From Tetranychus cinnabarinus (taxonomy: Eukaryota; Arthropoda; Arachnida; Trombidiformes; Tetranychidae), in contig WHVY01000004.1 in the NCBI GenBank assembly GCA_022266195.1, positions 6,713,501 to 6,777,500 of the forward strand: a stretch of DNA of 64,000 bases, in the 5' to 3' direction. Below the pieces are notes generated by a model. That model made no database searches. It was not told the DNA's origin and saw only the letters and a list, made by a program, of their open reading frames with translations. Position 1 is the stretch's first letter, and each line of letters opens with the position of its first letter. Below, piece after piece: positions 48,201-54,959 of this stretch. Made by a program: the position numbers and the translations under genes.

Positions 48201-49086
48201 GTTTTCTTGAGTTGAAAATGGTCTTTGGTCAACTGGTAATGTGATACTCAATAGTATAGTTACAACTCAACTTTTCATCTGATAGGTTAGAGACTAAGTA
48301 AGTTAATGTCATAGATTTATAATATATATCTACTTGCACATTTATATTTGTGGATAGAAAGGTGTATATTATTTGGTGAAAAGGGTAAAGATGATTGAGT
48401 ATCTTGAGTATAATTCAGTGGGAAACGTTGACACGACATTTACTTTGGATTTAACAAGAGTTTGATGAGAGAAACTAAATTTTTGCTTGATTGGGTAAAG
48501 CAAAGGAAATGTGCTTACCAATAATGAGAATAAAACCCTGAAAAATGGTTCCAATAATTCGGTATGAAATGGCATAATAAGAAGGATCTTTACAAAATGT
48601 GGTATTTAGGTTATTACAATAAGTTTCTGGTGAAAAGCCTGCGGCTGCAGCTACAACCGCTGGTGAAGCTGTTCCCGTGGCTGGATCATACGAGTTGGCT
48701 GAGTTAAGGGAAGATGAAGAGATTGAAGATGATGGAGATAAAGACAAGACTGATGATGATGAGGCTGATGATAAAATTGATGAAGAGGAAAGGGATAAAG
48801 GAGATGGATAAGGCGAGGAAGAGGAAGAAGAGGAAAGAGGAGAAGATTGAAAGTAAGGTGAAGAAGGTGAATTCAAGGCTAGAGAGGATGAAAAAAGTGA
48901 GACTAAAGAGGAGGAAGATGAGGTGAGAAGGGTTGAACTGTTGTCTGTTAAACGGTTAGCAGTGTCTGTAACATAATCACAACCAGCCAGGAGACTGTTT
49001 GCCAGGTCGGTTGTGTTGAGTGATTCTAGGAGTGAATCATTGCTAAACAGAGGCAGGTTATCAAAGCTGTTAAAAAATGGATCCAT
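5608..49086 (-). CDS. TRH receptor / EFLamide receptor-type neuropeptide GPCR (whole gene, three coding exons)
   Basis: This predicts a class A rhodopsin-like receptor of about 662 residues, encoded by 49086-48519, 46875-46079 and 6231-5608. It should sit in the plasma membrane and signal through G proteins on binding a small amidated peptide. Residue positions count from the ATG at 49086. Seen are TM1 with GNIMVV, TM2 with SLSIADLMVL, the disulphide pair C251/C335, ERY at 275-277, TM6 with WLPYR near 471-475, and NPILY at 508-512. Stretches such as MRTPTNCYLVSL and ITAF-VERYIAICHP are near-identical to vertebrate TRHR in my recollection. Both splice junctions are phase-consistent (phase 1, then phase 0) and rebuild family sequence across the joins. 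Vertebrate TRHR is near 400 residues. The extra length is a Ser-rich N-terminus, a Ser/His-rich third loop and an Asn-rich tail. The orthologous receptor in Platynereis responds to EFLamide. The ligand here is inferred. Confidence 0.85.
6232..14749. other. Intronic stretch without recognisable genes
   Basis: AT-rich intron sequence. Open frames such as those at 12229-12504 and 13518-13739 are short, have no recognisable motifs and lack supporting splice or poly(A) context. I see no transposon ends. Confidence 0.5.
14750..15627. repeat. Fold-back / dispersed repeat cluster
   Basis: This region has higher GC than the intron around it and holds related repeat arms. The segment 15130-15317 aligns over its whole length with the right arm of the MITE at 55150-55336, sharing CGATCTGAAAAAGTTTGAAA and CTGAATGACCT. 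A second diverged direct copy lies at about 15436-15535 with AGAGGTCAAATAA and CCTTGA. An inverted pair flanks the middle: ATGTTCATAACTCATAC near 15321 and its complement near 15409-15430. This looks like nested, decayed copies of a MITE family next to a transposase relic. Confidence 0.6.
15628..16020 (+). pseudogene. Decayed transposase N-terminal fragment (hAT/CGGBP1-like), one in-frame stop
   Basis: A 130-codon frame starts at ATG 15628 and is interrupted by one in-frame TAA at 15844-15846. It resumes in the same frame to TGA 16018-16020. After the stop, the segment NVQLFKVNNPALQRFIG then IPNESALHRHIKFLYN resembles the N-terminal block of CGGBP1-like hAT transposases, where a Lys-Val-Asn-Asn-Pro segment is followed by an Ile-Pro-x-Glu-Ser-x-Leu segment and then the catalytic core. 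Before it, a C-x2-C pair (CYVC) could be the remains of a zinc finger. The catalytic core is missing. It is adjacent to fold-back repeats at 14.75-15.6 kb. Family placement rests on recalled pattern only. Confidence 0.55.
16021..23160. other. Intronic stretch without recognisable genes
   Basis: AT-rich intron sequence. A slightly GC-richer patch at 20930-21250 is open on both strands (64-73 codons), but I find no family motif. At 22350-22365 there are three tandem GACTTT units. Nothing else stands out. Confidence 0.45.
23161..23542 (+). pseudogene. Probable upstream debris of a DDE transposon
   Basis: This stretch, GC-richer than the intron, precedes the clear DDE transposase fragment at 23543. 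No continuous frame survives. I treat it as probable 5' remains of the same element because the composition change begins near 22.9 kb. The terminal repeats were not identified. Confidence 0.3.
23543..23838 (+). pseudogene. Decayed DDE-superfamily transposase fragment (DDE_Tnp_4-like)
   Basis: About 98 codons are open except for a TAA at 23641-23643. The frame reads VLPGFVASDNNA, stop, ILDATLSRDY, then DDCFVIDREFRDS and LKNFGFKVNACIS. The block D-x-F-V-x-D-R-x-F-R-D-S followed by a G-x-x-V segment is the conserved second-Asp region of DDE_Tnp_4 / Harbinger-like transposases, in which Gly usually stands where Glu is found here (DRGFRD versus DREFRD). The first Asp and the terminal Glu region are not recovered. 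This is a dead relic on the + strand, antisense to the host GPCR gene. Confidence 0.65.
25318..25348. repeat. Perfect 14-bp stem hairpin, 3-nt loop
   Basis: CTTTTCACTCCCAG, loop CCA, then the exact complement CTGGGAGTGAAAAG. The left arm with its loop (16 bases at 25319-25334) recurs exactly at 44656-44671, where TACACTCCCAG also precedes it. It could be a transposon tip or a structured element. I cannot tell which. Confidence 0.6.
31891..31990 (+). repeat. Diverged copy of the sequence at 40512-40620
   Basis: Shared words include AGAGACTGA and AAGTTGCTTGAGTTT in the same order and spacing. The two copies flank the LTR element. Removing the element and one target duplication leaves them about 0.95 kb apart, consistent with an older local duplication into which the retrotransposon later inserted. 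Confidence 0.45.
32604..32607 (+). repeat. Target-site duplication, left copy (ATAT)
   Basis: ATAT immediately precedes the TGTGAAG start of the 5' LTR. The same four bases follow the 3' LTR at 40295-40298. A 4-bp duplication at an alternating Y/R site fits Ty3/gypsy integrases. Confidence 0.8.
32628..32677 (+). promoter_or_regulatory. Paired NK2-homeodomain-like palindromes in U3
   Basis: CCACTTAAGTGG (32628-32639) is a perfect 12-bp palindrome, and CCACTCAAGTGG (32666-32677) is a one-mismatch version 38 bases on. Each contains T[T/C]AAGTGG, the consensus recognised by NK2/Tinman-class homeodomain proteins. The same pair is in the 3' LTR (40074-40085, 40112-40123), and another TCAAGTGG is at 40036-40043 beside the purine tract. 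The binding factor is inferred. Confidence 0.4.
32728..32745 (+). repeat. 8-bp perfect inverted repeat in the LTR
   Basis: AACATCTT, CA, AAGATGTT. It is present in both LTRs, about 20 bases upstream of the TATTTAA box, and could be a dimeric factor site. Confidence 0.5.
32763..32769 (+). promoter_or_regulatory. TATA-like box of the 5' LTR
   Basis: TATTTAA lies about 30 bases upstream of an Inr-like CAGTC. It is the probable promoter for the genomic/gag-pol-env transcript. Confidence 0.5.
32851..32867 (+). other. Primer-binding site, tRNA-Gln type
   Basis: TGGAGGTTCCACCGAGA starts two bases after the LTR. It is complementary to the 3' end of eukaryotic tRNA-Gln (…UCGGUGGAACCUCCA), including the CCA. 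Minus-strand DNA synthesis would be primed here. Confidence 0.75.
32989..39051 (+). CDS. Gag-Pol-Env polyprotein in a single frame (2020 aa)
   Basis: The first ATG after the leader opens a frame without interruption. A retrotrans_gag-like capsid domain spans residues 30-190, followed by a CCHC knuckle (C241, C244, H249, C254). The protease motif IDPGST has its Asp at 331. In RT the LDLNSGYW Asp is at 607 and YLDD is at 669-672. RNase H shows CDAS (Asp 818) and TDH. Integrase has a zinc domain (H1026, H1033, C1063, C1066) and a D1095, D1155, E1191 triad with the D-35-E spacing, then a GPF-like tail. After an acidic Pro-rich linker and a basic patch, a hydrophobic signal segment (about 1479-1498) starts an envelope-like part. 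This has a furin-type RTRR at 1578-1581, a hydrophobic fusion-peptide-like run, a heptad helix, about a dozen cysteines and a TM near 1957-1980. Gag, pol and env usually sit in different frames. Here they do not. It is annotated as found, and no gene was reconstructed. Confidence 0.93.
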   Translation: MTEKYTLLNEIDVRKTFGEMLTNAQQHRLVRVQPFSGESNSDVSKFIEDYELMATDYNWSEGDRLAKLHLYLQGNARDWFKINTKKLDTWKNAKDQLEKYFMPTGHKEHLMQLLRNRKQKVGEPVLTYILEKQILCHKLNQSMEEDEIFDHLYSGMDGEISSRLYQYKPKDLEDFIEQAKRIEHGLSKTEKKSEISQLREEMKELISTLADAMKTNRPNISGQYRHPQRPSHRTTDNRPICWNCNRSGHTRINCPDLQATAPVHAPRNHHENSWTREGSGNNHRDNVTSPGAPTRFRENTANKVTENDRAVPNLLIVAGSVEGIPALCLIDPGSTVSMINDRLASQLSDIKPYHGGCGRAVNGEPVRIKGKINVKIQLQELNGPITIPALVASDLSHDCLLGNDFNQRAGLIINCATMSITCSPESSVNSSLAEEMTSLAEFESDELGMIPLDIEEFCLMALEEPLQMNLGENLTPDEKTQVNDLLSRYKEALADDPSKLGHCTAFYHRINITSFQPVSAAPYRYSWPIREFINTEINKMLELGVVRPSKSPFSSPVVVVGKKDGSKRLCVDLRKLNAITKKDVYPLPNIDDLLATLVGSKFFCTLDLNSGYWQISMHPDDIEKTAFCTQDGFYEFTRMPFGLCNAPATFQRTMDVILAGLKYRACLVYLDDIVVFGSSFAEMIIRLEKVLSAIRSAGLTLKPSKCYFGIEKVQFLGHVITKDGISTDSSKVSAIINFPTPRSVTEIRSFVGLAGYYRKFIKDFSIIAKPLTQLTRKNAQFVWNLECDQAFHDLKHKLTHAPILAHFDQRKSIELHCDASREGIGAALMQRDENGIELVWVISRLLTDTEKRYPITEQEALSIVWSLKKLRTFLLGINFSIYTDHKALCWLMQKKDLSDRLTRWALAVQEYNFNIIYKPGINHHVPDYLSRYTSIVENEPDEEEKHFVNNIATISGQNLRKRQNGDRECKSMIQAILNPEEHQTTNTTGFTLYEDILHKLVEDETGPKLVPCIPKSLVGETLYLLHDDPISGHLGVNKTLQKAKVRYYWPNMVTDIKEYVKSCRDCQGKKQECRPSPGLLCPIEVGGPFERIGMDLLGPFPKTESGNTTIIVATDYLTRWAECRALINGSSASIASFVVENIICRFGAPNVFLTDRGKAFQSRFIEDLYRLVGATHARTSAYHPATNGLTERFNKTLATMLSMYVNTKHNDWDRALNFVCMAYNTTQQASTKFSPFFLLHGFEAKLPTSLIGEPETMGVPDASEYGELLTTFLNEKRNLARQNLQLAQLANKKDYDQRHRPVVFAEGEKVLVYTPQRKKGRAEKLLHFFRGPFVIKERRGINSYLVHPEGDSTKLDYVHVSRLKAFIERLPQLATEEDHTDELSEDDTVLNSSTPLEVPTTDPEVGEAAELEPSSSDTETLAMSPPNPINTVPSPGEDVIPETPPSETESEPEQEQPEPSNPVPPRRSTRQRRAPNRLSYAILAPFIMFMIIALVSAGFEKAHPVLWRKSTQPVIKGFLEVDAEVLFDKPCAVFSSTLNNTNYQLGYIVRWCERSWQEDFMWPLTKMCDTDFELEAHRTRRFAVTTIVLGITAVVSVFSLGLGAISVSETLKNKDEIDHVKNLMEKQLLQTQIIRHATLTNNDATRKLIENLQDLSREVNKLSRRMEEYSHTMPLVSHLNSLLVNRIKIARIQMQKIDEEWKDGKISQTFFELFNITLPCGDNCDISSARNLKCFLDTKKQRVNFNFLVSEKSPELMVLEADPFVLHAYEPRGGEHCKLLYSGIRFVLYNNVTGCLSPLPVQNLEKHHNILLSPENLECNRNSAYNTSSNWRQYECRHQPFLTESQVTQIKPFGGWNFIYCSGFNIHLYNRTLACPVYPFRVSATATFTIGNTTYDFKRSHVISTLKLDPSITEKINFLLTPDLHLFDFDETIKELKETKRELESIPANQFMLEYNINVILLSALVIITGLIVLYCLRKQIGHRNRTRVTAIASEASEEQEMAEMDSNKPKSNKVILIRH
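37420..39051 (+). other. Envelope-like glycoprotein region of the polyprotein
   Basis: About 540 C-terminal residues look like a class I-type fusion glycoprotein: signal-like segment, N-glycosylation sites (for example NNT, NVT, NTS, NRT, NTT), basic cleavage site RTRR, Gly/Ala/Val-rich run immediately after, long amphipathic helix, Cys-rich region, membrane anchor and a 40-residue acidic/basic tail. I could not match it confidently to the baculovirus-F-like envelope of Drosophila errantiviruses, so the family is open. How it is released is not evident. Signal peptidase cutting within a fused precursor or a spliced subgenomic RNA are both possible. A GTAGGT donor-like site exists in gag near 33347. 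Confidence 0.7.
39085..39215 (+). repeat. Three tandem 43-44-bp repeats after env
   Basis: Copies at 39085-39127, 39128-39171 and 39172-39215 share ACTTAGAAAA-TTTCCA and CTAAATTGTCCCGATATTTT with only one or two differences. They begin 34 bases after the env stop and lie beyond the 3' end of the antisense gene, so they separate the two convergent transcription units. Confidence 0.9.
39311..39316 (-). terminator. Poly(A) signal of the antisense gene
   Basis: AATAAA on the - strand, about 80 bases past the antisense stop codon and before the tandem repeats. It lies in the same orientation as the host GPCR transcript. Confidence 0.55.
39396..39926 (-). CDS. Antisense accessory gene of the retrotransposon: Cys/His-cluster, AT-hook protein (176 aa)
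   Basis: The start is the first ATG in the frame (39926-39924, context AAAATGTC). The open frame continues upstream without an ATG, and the stop is TGA at 39398-39396. Residues 37-65 (EVQQFLRHGYTDYKGKQY then a WKPSL segment) are faintly chromodomain-like, a low-confidence resemblance. A metal-binding-like cluster follows: C106, C109, C115, H122, C126, then H134, C136, C141, C147. The C-terminus has AGRPRKRR (165-172), which is both an AT-hook core and a likely nuclear signal. A TATTTAA box at 40019-40013 and an AATAAA at 39316-39311 frame it as an independent transcription unit. Codon composition resembles the element, not the intron. The product is probably a nuclear DNA- or chromatin-binding regulator, by inference. 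I recognise no named family. Confidence 0.75.
   Translation of the reverse strand: MSKRPARGCTLISETISVTSSPASSAQSAKAADGDHEVQQFLRHGYTDYKGKQYHVYVTEWKPSLTLGEHVQTDKEIPYGLKPEDHLLPKSWDEAEVPMEDSKHRCRWCKRGLSCRKSQLRHEKICNISGAPGHDCAKSSCLPGSNCKKTIWTPPPDGRFGNPKAGRPRKRRHSED
40013..40019 (-). promoter_or_regulatory. TATA-like box for the antisense gene
   Basis: TATTTAA on the - strand, about 90 bases upstream of the antisense ATG and inside the element but outside the 3' LTR. It is the same heptamer as the LTR's own box. An initiation site near 39985 would give a leader of about 60 bases. Confidence 0.45.
40046..40053 (+). other. Polypurine tract
   Basis: GAGGAAGA directly abuts the TG of the 3' LTR, the expected place for plus-strand primer formation. 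Confidence 0.65.
40054..40294 (+). repeat. 3' long terminal repeat (241 bp)
   Basis: By eye it is base-for-base the same as 32608-32848, including the NK2-like palindromes (40074-40085, 40112-40123) and TATTTAA box (40209-40215). It is followed by ATAT, matching the left flank. Confidence 0.93.
40295..40298 (+). repeat. Target-site duplication, right copy (ATAT)
   Basis: It matches 32604-32607 on the other side of the element. Confidence 0.8.
40299..46078. other. Intronic stretch between the LTR element and exon 2
   Basis: AT-rich intron. The first part contains a diverged duplicate (40512-40620) of the sequence left of the element. A patch at 41400-42070 is GC-richer but has no continuous frame. 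The 16-base word shared with the 25.3-kb hairpin occurs at 44656-44671. No exon of the receptor was found here. Confidence 0.45.
46079..46875 (-). CDS. TRHR-type GPCR, coding exon 2 (TM1 to TM5 and third loop)
   Basis: The acceptor AG at 46877-46876 is preceded by TTTTACTTTA. The first two bases complete the Gly codon begun by exon 1, giving the junction FILIIG-VLGNIMVV. It encodes TM1 end, TM2, ECL1 with C251, TM3 with ERY, TM4, ECL2 with C335, TM5 ending RVLF, and a third intracellular loop rich in Ser, Thr, Asn and His. It ends at RVQ before a GTAAAT donor in phase 0. Confidence 0.9.
46876..48518 (-). other. Intron 1 of the TRHR-type gene (1,643 bp)
   Basis: Donor G then GTAAGC (48519/48518) and acceptor AG (46877-46876), phase 1. 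It interrupts TM1. Open frames within it, such as 47514-47744 on the + strand, have no recognisable content. Confidence 0.85.
48519..49086 (-). CDS. TRHR-type GPCR, coding exon 1 (long extracellular N-terminus)
   Basis: The start is taken at ATG 49086 (context ACCAAAATGG). Two in-frame upstream ATGs (49185, 49179) would add a hydrophobic signal-like segment MFMLIFLVTTIWIIL, and a stop lies just beyond, so either start is possible. About 177 residues precede TM1: N-glycosylation sites (NDS, NTT, NSS), then a Ser-rich region of some 80 residues and an Ala-rich patch. The segment near FQGFILII starts TM1. Confidence 0.75.
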
Positions 49087-49218
49087 TTTGGTCGATTCCT
49101 TGGTTATTTTGGTTAGTTGGACACAACAACAGCAAACAGATAAAATTATCCAAATTGTTGTAACCAAAAAGATTAACATGAACATTGGTGGTGGATGGCG
49201 AAGACGATGGCAAAGATG

Positions 49219-49265
49219 GAAACTAATGATTGTACACAACTTTATCCAAATCACTCGTCAATCTC
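49219..49265 (-). promoter_or_regulatory. Upstream short open frame in the GPCR leader
   Basis: An ATG about 180 bases upstream of the chosen start opens a 14-codon frame (MRLTSDLDKVVYNH) that ends before the receptor frame. If it is in the mRNA it could damp translation of the receptor. Transcript extent is unknown. Confidence 0.3.
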
Positions 49266-49269
49266 ATGA

Positions 49270-52200
49270 TGGTTTCCGTAAATCACCGAAAAATTGTAAA
49301 CAATTGTTGGACTGTTAACACAATTGTAAATTTATCCGTACAATAGGATCACATTATTGGTATTGATCAGCAGCATAGAGTAAAAAAATTTTGTTGCAAT
49401 GAGGAAAATAAAGACTTGGGAAGAAGAGGAAAAAAAGGAGAAGAAAAAAAAGTTATTAAAGATTATTGTCAATAAGAATTGGTTTTATTAAAGTGGCTTA
49501 GATGATGAGGATGGTGAGTATGATGATGGTGATGATGATGATTGTAGGGAAGACAATGGTGATGATTATTTGAAGTGACACAAACACCAAGGGATAGAAA
49601 ATTGGTTAGAAGCTAATAACAAATTTCAAGATGAATTATGAAGAAATGTAATAATAATTTCTTGCAATAATTTCATCTTTTTCCTCTTCATCCTAATCAT
49701 GGTTTTATATTATATTATTGTTTATCATTGGTATCAATGGTCAGTCTGTACAACAGCAACTATTATTATTATTACTTTCACTATTTGTTATCAGCATTAG
49801 ACAAAATCTTTCATGGTTTTCAGATGATCTTAGTCTTTTTTATCTCCTTTGTCTTGCTGTTTCTCTATTCAAAGAGGTTCTTCAAGTTATCCAAGTTAAC
49901 TAGGAGTTTGTTTCAAACCAACTGTAAGTTATACAAGTTCAGTTGTGCAGCATGGATATTCAGCTCCTATAACTTTACTGAGCAAGTTTCATTTAGTTCC
50001 AGGATCTTCAGGCTCTCTTCTTATCATCTCTTTGTGAGGCTCTTTCCATAAAAAACTGTGAAAACAGGGAATAGTTCAACGTTTAAACGTATTCCAGTCT
50101 TGAACATGAGAAGAGCATTTTGTTTGTCTCTCCTTCTCATTAGAATTTTTGAGAAAAAAAAATTGTGATGCAAAGACTTGAAGTGTGCTAGAGCCAGCCA
50201 TTATATACTGCTAACAGATTCTGGATAATGTTGGTTACCAGGAGTGATGAAAGCAGCAATAAGCCATGTTAATACACCAATACTAATTGCTCCAATCAAT
50301 TGATTTTCACCTTTTTCATCTTGAACGATTATCTTTAATATTTGCTTGCTTGTAACGAGAGGCAATATGTTCCTTTGTTGGTTATCCTTTGAATGAATGA
50401 TCAAGCCTTTTGTCAAGTCCATTGAAATGCACTCATCTCTACTTTCTTCAAGTTTTGGCGGTCCTCACAAGACTCTTGTTCATTTAATCTGCTTTACTAG
50501 TTTCCAATTTTGTCCTTTATTGTATTTCCATCCATGATGTAATATTAATCTACTTTTGCATCTTTGTAAGAAAAATAATTGACCAAAATGGACGTGCAAA
50601 AACTGGTTGAGTTGGAAGAGTTGAGAATGGCTGCTAAGAAGAACTGGTTAAATCATTGGAATCCTTAAATTTGGTCCTTTTGTCTTCAAATTTGTGTCTT
50701 TTTTGTTTTCCATAACCAGTGGCACTTTTTGTACATTAATTAAATATGCTTAAACAAATAGATTTCATTATTATTCGAGTTAATCTCATTAGGGAAAGTA
50801 AACCGACTGCTTTTTGTTGATTGAAAAAATGTCAGACGAAAATGAGGTTCAGCTTTTTTTTCTGGTATCTCATCTTTTGGTTGTTTTTTGCGTTGTTGAT
50901 AATAACAATTATACACCACATCTTTCACTGGCTTGTTAATTGTATTTGATATTTTCAATTAATTAGATGATAATCTCAGATTATTGTTGACTTAATTGAA
51001 AAAAGATAGACTTTATTAACAACAGATTATTTATTGTTGCTAGATTTTAATCTTGACTTTGGATCCACTTTTTTGTTGTTTCCTGGTAGCTTTTTAATTC
51101 GACCAAAAATGTAATTTCCTGAATTTCCTTTGGTAAAAGATTCAATCCATCGCTGATTTTTCACTCAATAATTTCCTCTTTGGATCCTGATATTCCGTCC
51201 GATTAATCAATCAAAAACATTTAATCGTTAAAATTATCAAAAGTCTATTGTGATTCCAAATGAAGTATGAACAATAACTGCTGATACGAAAAACGGAATT
51301 GTTAGAGAGACTCTACTGCAAACACGAGCTTACAATTTAACACCAATGAGATAACACAAGTTAAAAATAACTCAATAAAGACAATATCAAAAAATTAAAT
51401 CAAAATTAAAAACAAAAACAAAACAATAAAATAATATAAAAAAACTAACAAAATAATTGTAATATTTTTCGCTTTCTGGTTAAGTTTAAGTCGTCACCAA
51501 GAGATGGCGTTAGAGTTTCGAATTTCATTTTTGGTTTTTGTGAATTTTTTCATTTAATTTGTTAATTCAACTGTTTTTTTCAATTAATTAGTCAAATTCA
51601 TCATTTTCCCAATCAATTATTTTCCCTTTCTCATCTTATTGAAATAATGATTGATAAAGAACAGTTTGGCAACAATTATATCATCAACCATAATGACTTT
51701 AATCAACAATTTGTGTTTGACCAGAGCACAAAATTTTACATTGTCCTTGGTTAAAAGGTTTACCTTGAGAAGTTGAAATTTATCAAGTTTCAAATGATGC
51801 TACAATCCTGTACAATTAATCTTAATTAAGAGACAACCTAACCTTGAGATTTACCAAAGTAACATCAAGTTTGAAATAAAAGGAAAAAACCAGGATAAAA
51901 ACCAACAGAGTAAAGGGTAAAAGTATCATCATCTACAGTGTAAATGATCTCTTTCATCTGATAACATATGTTATGTGCCTGACAAAGTTTCCATCTTGAT
52001 GGTAAATGTGATTCAAATTACTCTTTAAATCTACTGTCTACGGTGAATACATTTTCTGGTGCTGAATAAACTTGAATTTCAACCCATTTCCAATGTAAAT
52101 ACATTGTCAAGTTGTCCAATTTAAGGGTTTGATTGGATAAAAAATGGATCTTGAAAATTACATCTCAGCAAGGGAAACATTTTTTCCCATTTCAATATCA

Positions 52201-54957
52201 AGTTTAAAAGTGACAAGAGTCTCATGTGAAGACAAGAGACAAAACTTAATGGGATTGAATACAAAAATTGTTGACAGACCATAACAATTATTATTTGTTA
52301 TTGATGATAATAACTATGATACCGTTTTTTAAATAGCATTTAATGTTAGTGAAATGATACAGTGTACAGTTTAATTTGAAAGATCTCTTTAGAGTCTTGC
52401 TGGTTGTTTGTGTTCATCCACTTGACAGGTCTTTTAACCAAAGTGTTGTCTGCATTTCTTAATGAATTAAGGCCATTGTTGAAACAGAACACACACAAAA
52501 TGTTGAACTTTCAATGAATGATTCACTATATATATTGTATTAATAAGACATCAAGAATGGGTAAAAAACATAAAGTGTAAAGTGAATACCAATAATGGTA
52601 AGTGATGAGTGAGAAGTGAAAAGGGAAAAGTTGAAAACCCAAAAATTTCATGAATAAGAATGAAATAAGTAAATAACAAACTAACGATTACCTTTTTTTC
52701 ACTTTCAATTTAGGTCGAGGCTTTTTTATTATTGTTTGGTGTAATCTCATTAAGATGATCAACTCATAAGGTGTTAACAATCAACAGTCAACATGATGGC
52801 AACACTTGACTAATGTTATCCAGTTATACAATGGGAAACCAAAGAAGCGAAATTAACCGGACTTGGACAATCAATTTTGGTTAAATCAGTCTAATTGTTG
52901 CCAATAATATCATCTAACCTTCATTTATACAAAAAGATTTGTTGACTTGGATTGATTACAGCTGTGAATAACCAAATACAAAATGTACAATCTCCTATAA
53001 TTGGCTCTGGTTTATGGTTACCTTGGACTCGACTGTATTTGTAGCAATTGTGGCAACTCCATTCAACTGGTAAAGAACCTAATTTCAGGGTTAATTGTGA
53101 CAATTGGTTTATTAATGTTTATATCAATGTTACAATTGCTATTAGTGAATAACAAATCAACTAAAAAATGCAGTTGATTAAATGATTGCTCTCAAAATAG
53201 AGATATAAAAATGTAAACAAGTTTACCCAATATTTCTGGTTATGAGCTTTTCTACACCCAACTCAACTCATGTTATTGCTCACTATTGATTTAGTATCCA
53301 TATAATTGTTCCCATTTGAACCTTAATAATTCAATTGAACACTTTCATTGAACCAAAACCTAACCCAAGACCGAATAACCAGTTTTTCAATTTTTTGGGT
53401 AACATCAATGCTGTTAACAATGAACAATTGATTTCAACCCAACGAGTTTATTTGCTATTAATTTTATTATAGATTGTACATTGATTAACCATTGACTTGA
53501 TGATCGATCGAGTATTGATCAAGTATTGATTCAAATGAATAATTGTTACCATAGGAAAAAGTAAATATTATCAATGGTTGGATGATTTGTTGAGGTTTAA
53601 TTGTTTAGAGATTTGGATAATTTTGACTTTCACTGCTTCTATGGGATTCCCATTCAACATTAATTATTTTCCATTAATCACTATTGAAATTAGTTTAAAA
53701 TTAATCGTTTGGTTGGGTTGACAATTGACTGAAAAATGAAGCCAAAATGTTTAACCATACTTTTGCTGGTTAAACTCGCAACTCGTAAAGTCTTGATTCA
53801 GTAAGTTCACTTAGATAAGCTGTTAACATTCACAAGTGACTGATTGTTGTTAATTGGGAAATTTCCTTTAAATCCAATTGCAAGCTCAACAATCTAATTA
53901 GTAAACAATTTAACCAGACAGAAAAGCTGCTAATTTGAAGCAACAATTAACATTGTAATACAATTTTCACGATCAAAGCATTTACATTTTCACTCGTTTT
54001 AACCCAATGAGATGCAATTGCTTAACCATGAGATTTTCAAGTTAAACAAATTATCACAATCAGGAAGTAAACAGAGCTTATTATGGTAAGTTCAGACAAT
54101 CAAAAATGAATTGTACCAAAAATGTCTCTTGATTTAGAAGTTAATTTCAATTTCAATTTAAATCTAATTTCAAAGCCTTGAAGACGTGATTTCAGTTCTG
54201 CTTCATTAATAGATTTTGTTTAAACATTCTTGCCGATAAATGATCTTGATTGTAAATATTAGCAATTGAAGAGTGAGATTCATTTGAATAATCATCTAAT
54301 GATATCATGAACTGGTCTTTATTCAGCATAATCAGCAGTTGACATTATAACTATTATAATACATAAATAGCTAAATAACGTCATTCAGTGAACATTGACT
54401 TATTGGTAATGTTAATAATAACTGGACTTTAATTGGTGTTTAATTAGGTTAACAACTCAAATTGAATTTCTATGTTGCAGGATGAAGCTATTAATAAGAT
54501 GAAATTCGGGAAAACAAAATGTCCCATTTTTAATGTAAGAAAATGAAAGTTGATTTTAAACCTTAAGGCTATCGTAATGTTGATGCGTTAAAATGTAATT
54601 CAGTCGATTACTTGTTCATCGATGGAGGCTCTATCTTTGGAAAATGCAAAGGAAATTTATCTTTCACAATTTAATCGCAATTGATTGTTAAAGCCTCGTG
54701 GATGAAATAAACTAGGTCTAATGCGTCTGAACTTGTGTCAAACGTGAATCTTTCAGAAAAGAAGAATCTTCAGAACTCTTCAAGTTTCTTCTTTATGAGT
54801 TAAGAACTTGACTAAGAAAATGAAATTTACTTTTTTGATAGGCGGTTTACTAGTTGTTTGTGGTCGAAGGGCCCAAATTTCGAGGTCATTTATTATTAAT
54901 GATCCTATTATGTTAAAAATTATCGAATGAAATCTTGATGAGATCTATCCAATGATG
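49270..54957. other. Intergenic stretch upstream of the GPCR gene
   Basis: Mostly AT-rich non-coding DNA and probably part of the promoter region of the - strand receptor gene. It includes GAT-rich microsatellite-like sequence near 49500-49570 and the small open frame at 50201-50475. Another short - strand frame at 50740-50958 starts without ATG. An exon-like block at 54481-54534 (acceptor TTGCAG, donor GTAAGA, 18 open codons) is noted but unassigned. Confidence 0.45.
50201..50475 (-). CDS. Small unidentified open frame with one membrane segment
   Basis: The frame is open from GGACCGCC near 50475 to the stop at 50201 on the - strand. An ATG at 50422 gives 73 residues. It starts with a charged N-terminal half (KLEESRDE upstream, then DLTKGLIIHSKDN) followed by one hydrophobic stretch, LIGAISIGVLTWLIAAFI. 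Amino acid content looks more protein-like than neighbouring chance frames. No homologue was recognised. It could be the last exon of a small gene, a processed pseudogene (an upstream frame MNKSLVRTAKT is offset) or chance. Confidence 0.25.
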
Positions 54958-54959
54958 TA

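Noticed and set aside
48714..48926. Lys/Met/Arg-rich + strand frame, and the frame at 49013-49318
   Set aside because: It is the complement of the Ser-rich coding region of GPCR exon 1, so the basic composition is a shadow.
49500..49570. GATGATGGTGAT-rich run considered as a CRISPR-like or structured array
   Set aside because: It is simple-sequence microsatellite without spacers, and CRISPR arrays are not expected in an animal genome.
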